Of a DNA stretch of 46,306 bases, positions 1 through 10,600 are shown one piece after another. Under the pieces are notes generated by a model that saw nothing but the letters and a program-made list of their open reading frames with translations, did not search any database and was not told where the DNA came from. Position numbers and translations under genes: made by a program. The DNA is taken from the NCBI GenBank assembly GCA_945905735.1, contig CAMDQC010000024.1:1-46306 (forward strand), given 5' to 3'. This stretch comes from Prosthecobacter debontii. Lineage in GTDB: Bacteria > Verrucomicrobiota > Verrucomicrobiia > Chthoniobacterales > Chthoniobacteraceae. Every line of letters begins with the position of its first letter. Positions within the stretch are counted from its first letter, which is position 1.

Positions 1-332
1 GCCCACAGCTCGACGGCATCGGCGGGCGCGGCCTCGACCGCATTATCGAAGACATACTCGACCCAAACCGCAACGTGGACCGCGCATTCCGCCTGAGCAT
101 CATCACGCTCAAAGACGGCGGCGTGGCGAGCGGACTGCTCCGCCGCGAGGAAGGCGGGCAGATGGTCCTCGCCGACATCGTGGGCAAGGAAAGCAGCGTG
201 CCCATCGCCAATGTCGCGAAGCGCGAGGAGATGGATACTTCGCTCATGCCCGCAGCGTTTGACCGAATCATCACACCTGCCGAGTTCAACGATCTGCTCG
301 CCTACCTACTCTCGCAACGCCCAACGAAATAG
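1..332 (+). CDS. C-terminal end of a PVC-type haem-binding-domain protein (5' partial)
   Basis: The reading frame is open from base 3 to the TAG at 330-332 and has no start in the window, so this is the last ~109 residues of a larger gene. The peptide begins PQLDGIGGRGLDRIIEDILD and continues with PNRNV, FR and TLKDGGVASG. That pattern matches the C-terminal part of the Planctomycetes/Verrucomicrobia putative haem-binding domain (TIGR02603), where a CxxCH motif lies further upstream; here it would be outside the window. Family members are large exported proteins, often with a beta-propeller or dehydrogenase-like N-terminus. The last 47 bases overlap the 3' end of the convergent YfhO-like gene. 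Family assignment is by pattern recognition on a short tail, so the function of the whole protein is not established. Confidence 0.7.
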   Translation, partial: PQLDGIGGRGLDRIIEDILDPNRNVDRAFRLSIITLKDGGVASGLLRREEGGQMVLADIVGKESSVPIANVAKREEMDTSLMPAAFDRIITPAEFNDLLAYLLSQRPTK

Positions 333-3258
333 CGGTGAGAGCAACAGCCCCGAGCCCCCCGAGGACGCTGAGCCAGAGCGCCTTGGTGAGCACTCGCGGC
401 CAGTAGGAGAACTCTACGACGTAGTTCCCGGCAGCCGGGATTCGCACGCCTCGGAAGGCGTGGTTGACGCGGAAGGCTTCGGTGGGTTGACCGTTGAGGG
501 TGACGCGGATGTCGCCGTCGAACCACGCTTCGGTGAGCGCGACGACGCCGGGCGCTGGGGCGTCGAGTTCAAAGCGCGTGCTGTTGGTGCGGAGCGCGTA
601 ATTTTTCGCAGCGACGACGGTGCCGCTGCCGTGGCTGGGCGCAGCGTCTTGCACTGCGGCGAACGGACCCGTGGATGCGCTGACAAGCTGCGCGAACTCG
701 GCGACGGTGTGGTAGGCGAGCACGCGGTCGGTGAAGAATGCGCGGGGCCATGCGGTGGGGCGTTCCCATGCTTCGAGGTCGGCGGAGAAAAGGTGGCGGT
801 AGCTGGCGGGCGGCGTCTCTCCACGTGGGGCGAGGACGTAGCGGTTATTCAGCAAGTCCGTCCACTTTTGCGTCGCCTGCATCGTCTCGGGAACGAGGAG
901 CGTGCGCCATTCCCATTGGCGCTTGATGCCTGCTGCATCCACGAGTTCGTGGAGCCGCCCGGAGGTCAGCGCGTCGGCGCTGGAGAAGTGCTCGATGCGG
1001 AGCGCCGCCGAGTATCCGGGGATGAAAGCGCCGCCAATTCCATGCACACGCGAGGGCTCCGCGAGCAGCGGGCGCAGACGCTCGACTGCGGGCGAGGGCA
1101 CGGTGAAGTCGGGCCGTGGCTGAGGATTCGTCACGTAGTAGTCGAACTTCGTCTCAGTCCACTGCGCGTGGCGAAAGAGCGCGATGCCCGCGATTACGGC
1201 GAGCGTGCAGCGTGGAAGAAAGGCGTTCGATTTTACCGCCCACGGCAGCGCCGCGACTGCCGCGAGCAGCAGCACGGAGCACACGGCGAAGAAGGGGCTC
1301 GGCTTGCCGAAGCCGACTGTTGCTGCGAGTTCCGGCGGCATGTTCGCATCGGGCAGTGGCCACAGCCAATAGACCGCGACGAGTCCCGCGAGCAGCGCGA
1401 CGTAGAGTGCCCACTCGCGGCGGGCGGACTTTGCGCTCCAGCCGAGCCCGGCAAAGACGAGCGCGTGGAGCAGAAGGATGCAGGAGAACGTGTTCCCGAC
1501 GTGCGAGATGTTCGCGACAAATGGGATGCGCCGAATGACCTCCGCTGGCACGAGCCCGAATGCTAAAGCGAACGGCACCACGGACGAAAGCGCGAGCGCC
1601 CGGACGAGCGGCGAGCGCCACAGTTCGCGCCAGCGCGCCACGCCGATGAGCACGCCGCCGAGCACGAGTATGTTGGCAGACGGGTCGGTGAACCATTCGC
1701 CGAACTTGATGCGCTGGTAGAAGAGATCGTCGAACAAGCCGATGAAGTGTCCGATCCCGATCTGGAAAATCGGCGGCTTTTCATACGTGGTGAACGACTT
1801 GCCGAGCGCATCGAGAAACGTGAGCCAGAACGGGGCATTCACCAGCGCAAACACGAGCCCGCCCGCACTCCCGCCCGCAAACCGCCAGCCCCATCCTGCG
1901 CCGCGCTGGAGCAGGACGAGCAGCGCGCCGGTGGTGTTTAGGAAGACGATCAGCATCGCCGATTCTTTCGCCGTGCCGGAGTGAAAAACCGCCGTGCAAG
2001 CGAGCGCCAGCGCCAGCGCCCAGCCTGCGATGCCACGGCTTTCCCGAGCGGTGGCGATTTGTTGCCAGCACAGCAGAATCCACGGCGAGTAGCAGACGGT
2101 GATGTTTGCCGGATGGTTAAAGCGATACGCGAAAAACCCGAGGAACGCGGCTCCAAATGCCGCACCCGCAGCGACCGGGAAACGGCGCGTCGCCGTCCAC
2201 ACACACAGCCCGATGCCGAGCGCGAAAAGCCAGCGCGCGAGGAGGAACTTCACATCCCAAGCCCACGCCGCGCCATTCGCCGCAACCGGCAGCCAATTCA
2301 GCGGGTCGCCCATCATGCTCAATCCTTGCCCGAGGAACGTCGCGCCGCAGGAGTTGTAGCGGTCCCACAGCGGGAACTCGCCGCGCTCGAAGACGGCCTC
2401 GTGCGCGAGCATCGAGTAGGGCCGATGGCCGACTTGCATCACCACGACATCGGAGCCCTTGAACTCCTCGGTTTTCGCGGTGGCGATGCCGGGAATCGGC
2501 GGCGACTTTCCATAAATCCCGTGTCCGCCCGTGCTCGGGGAGAGGAAACTTTTTCCGAGAAAGACGACAGGGAAACAGGCAAGCATCACCGCCAGCGCCG
2601 CGACGATAGCGAGCGACTGAACGGGGCGCGCTTCGGCCCGTCCGCAGAGCGCGAGAACCCGCTGCCACGCAGCGCCCAGCGCCTGTTCCCAGACATTGCC
2701 GATGGCAACCAACAGGAGCGTCAAGACTCCCGCTATCGCCAGCAATCCGCCGACGGAAATTGCTCGGCCAGACTCAAACGTCATCCCTTTTCCCAAAGTG
2801 AGAATGCACCGTGGAGCGGTCGCTTCCGAGCCTGCGTCGGTCCATCCCGATGCGAGCGTCTTCGGCGCGAAATTCCGCTCAAAGAGCCACGCTTCCGGCG
2901 GCGCTTCCCACAGCACATCGCCGTCTTGCGAAATCACCCGCGCCCGCCCGAGCGAGACTTGCGCCGGGCAGTCCACGACGATGAACCAGAGCTGCGAAAA
3001 GGTGCCAGCGGGCAAGCGGTGCCGGAGTGTTTGCGGACCGGCGATCACTTTGCAATCGGAGGTCGCGCGATTGCGTAACTCTGGGCCGCTGGAGCTGCTC
3101 AAAAGACTGAAGCCCTCTTGCGAAGACCGCACAGGGACTTCCACCCACACCCAATCTTCACTCGGCGAAAACGGACGCCATCCGAAGAGCACCGTGAGCA
3201 GTACAGCAATGAGCACGCTCGCAGGGAGGAAGCGTTTTAGTTTGGTCGGGCTGAGCAT
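286..3258 (-). CDS. YfhO-like multi-spanning membrane protein
   Basis: A 990-residue integral membrane protein resembling the YfhO family (GT-C-like fold, associated in some bacteria with glycosylation of envelope polymers). The N-terminus has a signal-anchor helix (ASVLIAVLLTVLFGW), then a periplasmic segment of about 130 residues, then a long series of hydrophobic helices up to about residue 660. The YfhO-like motif region around FPLWDRYNSCGATFLGQGL is visible near the first internal loop. A soluble C-terminal beta-rich part (about 690-960) precedes a last helix (ALWLSVLGGLGAVALTAISL). I chose ATG at 3258; an in-frame GTG ten codons earlier (3288) adds MAQELLSSRA and is less convincing. leuB ends 28 bases upstream of that GTG on the same strand. 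The 3' end overlaps the convergent haem-domain gene. Donor and acceptor cannot be inferred. Confidence 0.8.
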   Translation of the reverse strand: MLSPTKLKRFLPASVLIAVLLTVLFGWRPFSPSEDWVWVEVPVRSSQEGFSLLSSSSGPELRNRATSDCKVIAGPQTLRHRLPAGTFSQLWFIVVDCPAQVSLGRARVISQDGDVLWEAPPEAWLFERNFAPKTLASGWTDAGSEATAPRCILTLGKGMTFESGRAISVGGLLAIAGVLTLLLVAIGNVWEQALGAAWQRVLALCGRAEARPVQSLAIVAALAVMLACFPVVFLGKSFLSPSTGGHGIYGKSPPIPGIATAKTEEFKGSDVVVMQVGHRPYSMLAHEAVFERGEFPLWDRYNSCGATFLGQGLSMMGDPLNWLPVAANGAAWAWDVKFLLARWLFALGIGLCVWTATRRFPVAAGAAFGAAFLGFFAYRFNHPANITVCYSPWILLCWQQIATARESRGIAGWALALALACTAVFHSGTAKESAMLIVFLNTTGALLVLLQRGAGWGWRFAGGSAGGLVFALVNAPFWLTFLDALGKSFTTYEKPPIFQIGIGHFIGLFDDLFYQRIKFGEWFTDPSANILVLGGVLIGVARWRELWRSPLVRALALSSVVPFALAFGLVPAEVIRRIPFVANISHVGNTFSCILLLHALVFAGLGWSAKSARREWALYVALLAGLVAVYWLWPLPDANMPPELAATVGFGKPSPFFAVCSVLLLAAVAALPWAVKSNAFLPRCTLAVIAGIALFRHAQWTETKFDYYVTNPQPRPDFTVPSPAVERLRPLLAEPSRVHGIGGAFIPGYSAALRIEHFSSADALTSGRLHELVDAAGIKRQWEWRTLLVPETMQATQKWTDLLNNRYVLAPRGETPPASYRHLFSADLEAWERPTAWPRAFFTDRVLAYHTVAEFAQLVSASTGPFAAVQDAAPSHGSGTVVAAKNYALRTNSTRFELDAPAPGVVALTEAWFDGDIRVTLNGQPTEAFRVNHAFRGVRIPAAGNYVVEFSYWPRVLTKALWLSVLGGLGAVALTAISLGVARVGRRADR

Positions 3259-3315
3259 CGCACGGGAGGATAGAAGCTCCTGTGCCACTTGGGAGCACGG
3301 AATCAGTCCGCTGAA

Positions 3316-4466
<1,151 letters not shown>

Positions 4467-4530
4467 AAACCGTTATACGAAAGTCGTTTGCGCCGTCGTA
4501 GCTTTGAGGGAATAAGGGGCGCTCACCTTT

Positions 4531-7500
4531 ATGCGTCTCAAAGCACTCACCACCTTCCTGACCCTTTCCATCGCCTCACTGTCCGCGCACGCGGCTGTCT
4601 CGATCACGGGCGTCGTGGACAAGGTGAAATACAGCAACACCGCCACTTACACCGTCACTGCGGACGCGACGGCGGGCACGACGACGACGGCCACGCTCGA
4701 CGGACTTCCCGCGACGGTTGGCAGTCCGGTGGCCGTGACTTCCGTGCGCTACCACGAACTTTACGCCGAGAGTCGCGATGGCGTCGGGGCGCTGGTGAGT
4801 TCGCAGCTCGTTCGCTTTATCGTTCACAATTCGGCCCGCAACGGCAGCGAGGACGGCATCCCGTCGCACACCCCTTACAAGACCGTGCAGGACGCGCCAT
4901 CGGCGTTTGCGGGCAAGACTTTCAAAGCGCTCGCGCCTGCTGCGTGGCCCATCGGTTTGCCGATGCCGCTCGCGGTGAAACTCGTGGACGGCGCAAACGA
5001 AACCGTGCGGCTGAACGGACTCGTCGCCATGTCCGGCTTCCCCTCGACGAAAGTGCAGATGCGGCGCGGCTGGGGCTCGGTGCAAGTGCCAGCAGCGACT
5101 GCGGCGGGCACGGTGAATGTCGGCGCGGCGCTCAATGGCCTCGTCTCAAATCCCGCTGTCACGTTCGAAGCAGCGCCGGTTTTCACCACGGTGAGCGGGA
5201 CGATTGGCAATACGACTTGGCCTGCGAACTCCCGCATCCACGTCACCGGCGGGCTCACCGTCAGCGCCGGAGCGACACTCACTGTGGAGCAAGGCGCGAT
5301 TGTGAAAATCTACACCGGCACCGCGACGAACGGCACCGCTGCGGAAATCCGCGTGGACGGCAACCTCGTCGTGAACGGCACCGAAGCGAACCCCGTCGTC
5401 TTTTGCCCAGACACCGCGGGCGGACGTTGGGGCGGCATCGAGCTGCGCGTCGCGACATCGAACGTGACGGCGCAGCACGCGTTCTTCACCGGCTCCGGCG
5501 AGGATGAGACTTGGACGAGCAACAACTCCGGCGTCGCGGGTGCCACGCATCAGCCGCAGCAGATGCTCTTTCTCGTCGTCGGCAGCGGCGCGGGCACCGC
5601 GATTGGCGCACAACTTCACCTCACGAACTGCTTCGCCATCGATAACCAGCAGATCATGAACTCGAAGACGAACGTGTGGATCGATCTCTCGCGAACGCTT
5701 TACCAACGCGCCGTCACCAGCGGCGAACTCACCGGCGCAAAAGTGACGATTGACCGCTGTGCACTCATCGAATTCCCAAGCGAAACCGCCGCGTTTGTGG
5801 ATGGCGATAACGACGGCCTTTACATGCAAAATGGCGACCTCTCACTCACGAACAACATCATCGGCTTCACCAAAGACGACGGCGTGGACAGCGGCGGAAG
5901 CGGCGGCGTCAGCCCCTTCGGAACCATCGACCCCGACACCGGCACCACCACCACGCGCTACGACTCCACGAACAACTGGTACGAAGGCACCACCCACGAA
6001 GGCAACAGCCTCTCCGGCCAGCGCAACGTCTATTTCACCGGCTGCGTCTTCCTCAATTGCGGCCAAGGCGTCGAAGCCGGCTACAGCAACAGCGGCACCA
6101 GCGACGGCCCCCACGCGAAAGTGGACGGCTGCCTCTTTACCAACAACATGGTCGGCGTCCGCTGGGGCGACAACTACGGCAACGGCTACAGCTACAACGC
6201 CGCCTTCGAGGTGAAAAATTCCCTCATCCTCAACAACCTCTTCCGCGACGCATTCAGCGGCCAATGGCACCCCACGCAGAGCAACGCTTGGATTTACCAA
6301 ACCACTAACCTCAACTCGTTTGGAAACCCGTATTTTAACGTCCACGACAACCACATCTCCCAACCCGATTCGCGCCACCCGCTCAACACCACTTGGAACC
6401 CCGCAAACCCTGCGCACGCCGCACTCATCGCGCCATTCATGCCCGTCCCCGGCTCCAACGTCGGCGTCGCCATCTCCACTTACCAAACGCAGCAAAGCGA
6501 CACCGCCGCCTACGCCGGAACATTCACCGTGCGCACGAGCACCTTCAGCTCCAAGCAAGTCGCAGTAGGCTGGGCAGTCTTTGGGAAAACCGACGCCCTT
6601 TCCGAAACGGAAACCACCCTCGCCAGCGGCACCCTCACCTTCCAGCCCGGCGACACGCTGGAGGACTTCACCGCCACCGTCGCCACGCCCGGCAACTACG
6701 GCCTCATCCGCGTCGCCCTCGGCAATCCTGTGAACGCCGAAATCACCGGCGAGCAAGTGTACATCAAACTCCCAGCCACCAACCCGCCGCAGAACTACTT
6801 CGTCTATGGCACCGGCGGCACCGGCACAGCGGGCGTCACCGGAACCCCCGGCGGACTTTGGAAATCGAAGACCGATTTCACCTCCACCACTCTCGCGGCA
6901 TTCAACGCCACCACTTGGAAAGAAGAAGCCTTCGACGACTCCGCATGGCCGACCGTCCGAGCTCACACAGGCTTTGGCGATGGCGACGAAAACCAAACCT
7001 TCGCAATCACCGACTACAACCCGGCAACGACTCCCGCCGTCGAAGTCAGCCCCGTCACACTCTTCCGCAACACCTTCACCATCGCCGACGTCACCGTGCT
7101 CGCCAGCGTTACCGGCGAAGTAAAGTCCGACGACGGCGCAGTCGTTTACGTCAACGGCACCGAAATTTTCCGCAGCCCCAACGTCGGCGCCACCCTCACC
7201 GCCTACGCAAACGTCGGCATCGCCGCAGCACCCGCCGACAACCTCACCGCCGCAATCACCGTCCCGCTCAACCTCCTCCACAACGGCGTCAACACCATCG
7301 CCGTCTCCATTCACCAATACAACAACACGAGCAGCGACCTCACCTTCGACCTCCGCCTCACCGGAAATCCAAATGTCGTCACCCCGCCACTCGCGCTGAA
7401 TTTCGGCAAATCCGGCGGCCAACCCGTCATGTGGTGGTTCGGCCCGAACGACCTCCTTGAACACTCCACCGACCTGATCAACTGGTTCCCCGCCCCAATC

Positions 7501-7563
7501 ACCGGCAGCCCCGTGACCATTACGCCGAGCGGGCCGAAGGAGTTCTTCCGTTTGAAACGGTAG
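4531..7563 (+). CDS. Secreted beta-helix protein with galactose-binding-like module
   Basis: An exported 1010-residue protein. A Sec signal peptide (LKALTTFLTLSIASLSAHA) is followed by a beta-rich N-terminal section. From about residue 210 to 620 there is a right-handed parallel beta-helix-like stretch, with repeated short strands such as IRVDGNLVVNGTEANPVVF and VDGCLFTNNMVGVRWG. A beta-sandwich module (about 785-955) has FDDSAWP, DDGAVVYVNGTEIF and HNGVNTIAVSIHQYN; a homologous module occurs in the CotH protein encoded next. The extreme C-terminus reads STDLINWF, then PKEFFRLKR, a tail pattern common in verrucomicrobial secreted proteins. No catalytic residues can be assigned. The CotH gene starts 124 bases downstream on the same strand, so the two may be co-expressed and act together at the cell surface. 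Confidence 0.75.
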   Translation: MRLKALTTFLTLSIASLSAHAAVSITGVVDKVKYSNTATYTVTADATAGTTTTATLDGLPATVGSPVAVTSVRYHELYAESRDGVGALVSSQLVRFIVHNSARNGSEDGIPSHTPYKTVQDAPSAFAGKTFKALAPAAWPIGLPMPLAVKLVDGANETVRLNGLVAMSGFPSTKVQMRRGWGSVQVPAATAAGTVNVGAALNGLVSNPAVTFEAAPVFTTVSGTIGNTTWPANSRIHVTGGLTVSAGATLTVEQGAIVKIYTGTATNGTAAEIRVDGNLVVNGTEANPVVFCPDTAGGRWGGIELRVATSNVTAQHAFFTGSGEDETWTSNNSGVAGATHQPQQMLFLVVGSGAGTAIGAQLHLTNCFAIDNQQIMNSKTNVWIDLSRTLYQRAVTSGELTGAKVTIDRCALIEFPSETAAFVDGDNDGLYMQNGDLSLTNNIIGFTKDDGVDSGGSGGVSPFGTIDPDTGTTTTRYDSTNNWYEGTTHEGNSLSGQRNVYFTGCVFLNCGQGVEAGYSNSGTSDGPHAKVDGCLFTNNMVGVRWGDNYGNGYSYNAAFEVKNSLILNNLFRDAFSGQWHPTQSNAWIYQTTNLNSFGNPYFNVHDNHISQPDSRHPLNTTWNPANPAHAALIAPFMPVPGSNVGVAISTYQTQQSDTAAYAGTFTVRTSTFSSKQVAVGWAVFGKTDALSETETTLASGTLTFQPGDTLEDFTATVATPGNYGLIRVALGNPVNAEITGEQVYIKLPATNPPQNYFVYGTGGTGTAGVTGTPGGLWKSKTDFTSTTLAAFNATTWKEEAFDDSAWPTVRAHTGFGDGDENQTFAITDYNPATTPAVEVSPVTLFRNTFTIADVTVLASVTGEVKSDDGAVVYVNGTEIFRSPNVGATLTAYANVGIAAAPADNLTAAITVPLNLLHNGVNTIAVSIHQYNNTSSDLTFDLRLTGNPNVVTPPLALNFGKSGGQPVMWWFGPNDLLEHSTDLINWFPAPITGSPVTITPSGPKEFFRLKR

Positions 7564-7637
7564 ATCCCGCGAACAGATTGAGGCTTCCCTGGTGCGTAGG
7601 ATCGGTGAACTGTGACAAACAGGTGACGGAATAGGGG

Positions 7638-7665
7638 TTGCCGACCGGGGTCGCGTCGGTATTGT
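7638..7665 (+). promoter_or_regulatory. Possible sigma-70-type promoter upstream of the first CotH gene
   Basis: TTGCCG (7638-7643) and TATTGT (7660-7665) are separated by 16 bases and each match the housekeeping consensus at four of six positions. They lie in the 124-base gap, 22 bases before the ATG at 7688. The match is weak and could be chance; co-transcription from the beta-helix gene is an alternative. Confidence 0.22.
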
Positions 7666-7687
7666 CGTGCGCCAAACTTTACCCGTC

Positions 7688-10600
7688 ATGATCCAGAACC
7701 ATCTTAAGATTATTGCGCTTTTTGCGCTTACGACTCTTGCCTCTGCTAATCCGCTCATCACGGAGTTTATGGCGGATAATAAGGGCTCCATTACTGATGA
7801 AGATGGGGCCTATTCGGACTGGATCGAGGTCCACAACCCGACGGCTACGGCGATCAATTTAAACAACTACACGCTCACGGATACGCTGAGCGATCCGGCC
7901 CCATGGCGCTTTCCGGTGCAGACGCTTGCGCCGGGTGACTTCATCGTGGTCTGGGCATCTGGTAAGAATCGCACGACGGCCGGAGCGCCGCTTCACACAA
8001 GTTTTTCACTAGCAAAAGGCGGGGAGTATCTGGAGCTGGCGCTGAACCCGCTGCCGAGTGGCCCGAAGACGGTTTTGCAGTCGTGGAACCCATATCCTTC
8101 GCAGGCGGAGAATGAGTCTTACGGCATCCAATTTACGACCGCGACGCTCGTGGCGCAGGGCGCGTCGTCGAAGTATTTTGTGCCGACGAGTAACAGCGTG
8201 GATGCGACTTGGCGGAATACGGGCTTTGTGGATACGTCGTGGACGACGGGCGCTACGGGCATCGGCTTCGGGCTGATGGTGCCGGGGATGACGGTGCGGC
8301 AGGTCTTTAAAAACGGGACGATTGGTGGGCTTACGGATACGGATGCGCTGCTCGCTGCGCCGACGGGATCGCCGTTGATTTTATCGGATACCACGGTCAT
8401 CGCGCAGACGGTGAACTATCTTGGCAATGGCGGCGACGGGCACTATGGCGCGAATGCAGCGCCGCCGCTCGGGACGGGAGAGCACTATGTGATGCGCGTG
8501 ACGGGGACTTTCAGCACGACGGCGAGTGGCTACCACACGTTCGGGATAAACTCGGATGACGGCGGACGCATCCGCGTGAATGGCGGCACGGTGATGACGG
8601 ACGACACCGGGCATGGCGCAGCCGACAACATGGGGAACGTCTTCCTCACCGCGGGGTCGCACACGTTTGATGTGGTGTTTTTCGAGATGACGGGCGGCGA
8701 CGAGTTGGAGTTTTATTATGCACCGGGGATTATTTCGACTTGGAGCGCGACGATGAAGTTGGTGGGGGATACGGCGAATGGCGGATTGCCGGTGTTCACG
8801 ACTTCGGCGGGAAGTGGCGGGACGGTGGTGGCGACGAATGTGCAGGGCGCGATGCTAAACTCGCGGACTTCGTGCTACGTCCGCACTCCGTTCACGGCGG
8901 CAGGCCCGGGGGCTTACACGGCGGCCTCGCTGAAGATGCGCTACAACGACGGGTATGTGGCCTATTTGAACGGGACGAAAATCGGGGAGAAAAATGCGCC
9001 CGCATCGCCCGCTTTCAACTCTGTAGCGACGGGGACGCGGACGGATACGCAGTCGCTCACGCCGGAGGCGATCAACGTCTCAGCGTACCTGCCGGGCCTC
9101 ATCAATGGGACAAACGTGCTGGCGCTTCACGGGATGAATGTGACGGCGGCAAGTGCGTCGTTCCTTATCCTGCCAGAGCTGGTCGTCGGCACCGCAAATC
9201 CCGGCGCGCAGAACGTGTATTATGACCTCGCAAAGACGACGCCGGGCGCGATCAACGGCGCGTATTCCCTGCTCGGGAAGGTGGAGGATACGCAGTTCAG
9301 CCATGTGCGCGGGTTTTATACCGCGCCGTTTAATCTCACGATCACCTCGCTCACTTCCGGCGCGGAGATTCGCTACACCACAGACGGCTCCACGCCTACA
9401 GCCAGCAATGGCACCGTCTATACTACGCCCATTGCCATTAGCGCCACGACCGTCATCCGCGCGGCGGCGTTCAAGACCGGCTTCGAGGCGACGGATGTGG
9501 ATACGCAGAGCTACCTCTTCCTCAACGACGTCATCACCCAATCCTCCACCGGCCTGCCACCCGCGAACTGGCCCGCCACCAGCGGCACCGGGCAAGTCCT
9601 CGACTACGGGATGGACCCCGACATCGTGAACCACACCGACCCGAATCTCGGCGGCGCGACCTCCGTGAAGAACGCGCTCACCGCAGTCTCCACGATCTGT
9701 GTCACCACCGATTTGCCAAACCTCTTTAATATGAACGGCGGCACGACGGGCATCTACTCCAACCCCGGCGGGCGCGGCTTTGCGTGGGAGCGGCCTGCCT
9801 CCATCGAGTTGATCAATCCGCCGACTGCACTCAATCCGAACGGGACAAGTGAATTCCAACTCACCGCTGGGCTGCGCATTCGCGGCGGCTTCTCGCGCTC
9901 GACGGACAATCCCAAGCACGGCTGGCATCTCTTCTTCCGCGATGAATACGGGGCGGGGAAACTCAAGTATCCCTTCTTTGGCAGGCACGGTGCGGATGAA
10001 TTCGACCAGCTCGACCTCCGCACCGCGCAGAACTATTCGTGGAGCTTCGGCGGCGATGGAAACAACACGTTCCTCCGCGAGGAAAGTACACGACTTGCGC
10101 AGCGCGACATGGGCCACCAGCACGGGCGGCTGCGCTATTTTCACCTCTACATCAACGGCATCTACTGGGGCCTGCACAACAGCGAGGAGCGCACGGAGGC
10201 CAGCTTCGCCGAGACGTATTTCGGCGGCGCGAAAGACGACTACGATGTCGTGAAGGGCGAGCAGGATTCTGGATACATCACGGGCGTCACAGACGGAAAT
10301 CTCACCGCGTGGACGGACCTCTGGAACAAGTGCAAAGCCCACCTCGCCAGCCCGACGAACGCGAACTACTTCAAGCTCATGGGCCTCGCCAGCGACGGCG
10401 TGACGCCGACTGCGGACCCTGTGTTGCTCGATGTGGACGACATGATCGACTACCTGATGCTCACATTCTGGACTGGAAATCTCGACGGCACGACGAGCGC
10501 ATTTCTCAGCAACAACCACGCAAACAACTGGTTTGGCATCCGCAATCGGCTCGGCACAAAAGGCGGCTTTCACTTCATGGCGCACGACTTCGAGCACACG

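Noticed and set aside
211-1566. Long plus-strand ORF of 451 codons antisense to the YfhO-like gene
   Set aside because: It is Arg/Glu/Gly-rich with no domain, lies opposite a well-supported membrane protein, and is explained by high-GC codon structure.
5842-7791. 649-codon minus-strand ORF opposite the beta-helix gene
   Set aside because: Composition is abnormal (Gly/Val/Asp/Glu-rich low complexity) and it mirrors the codon bias of the real plus-strand gene.
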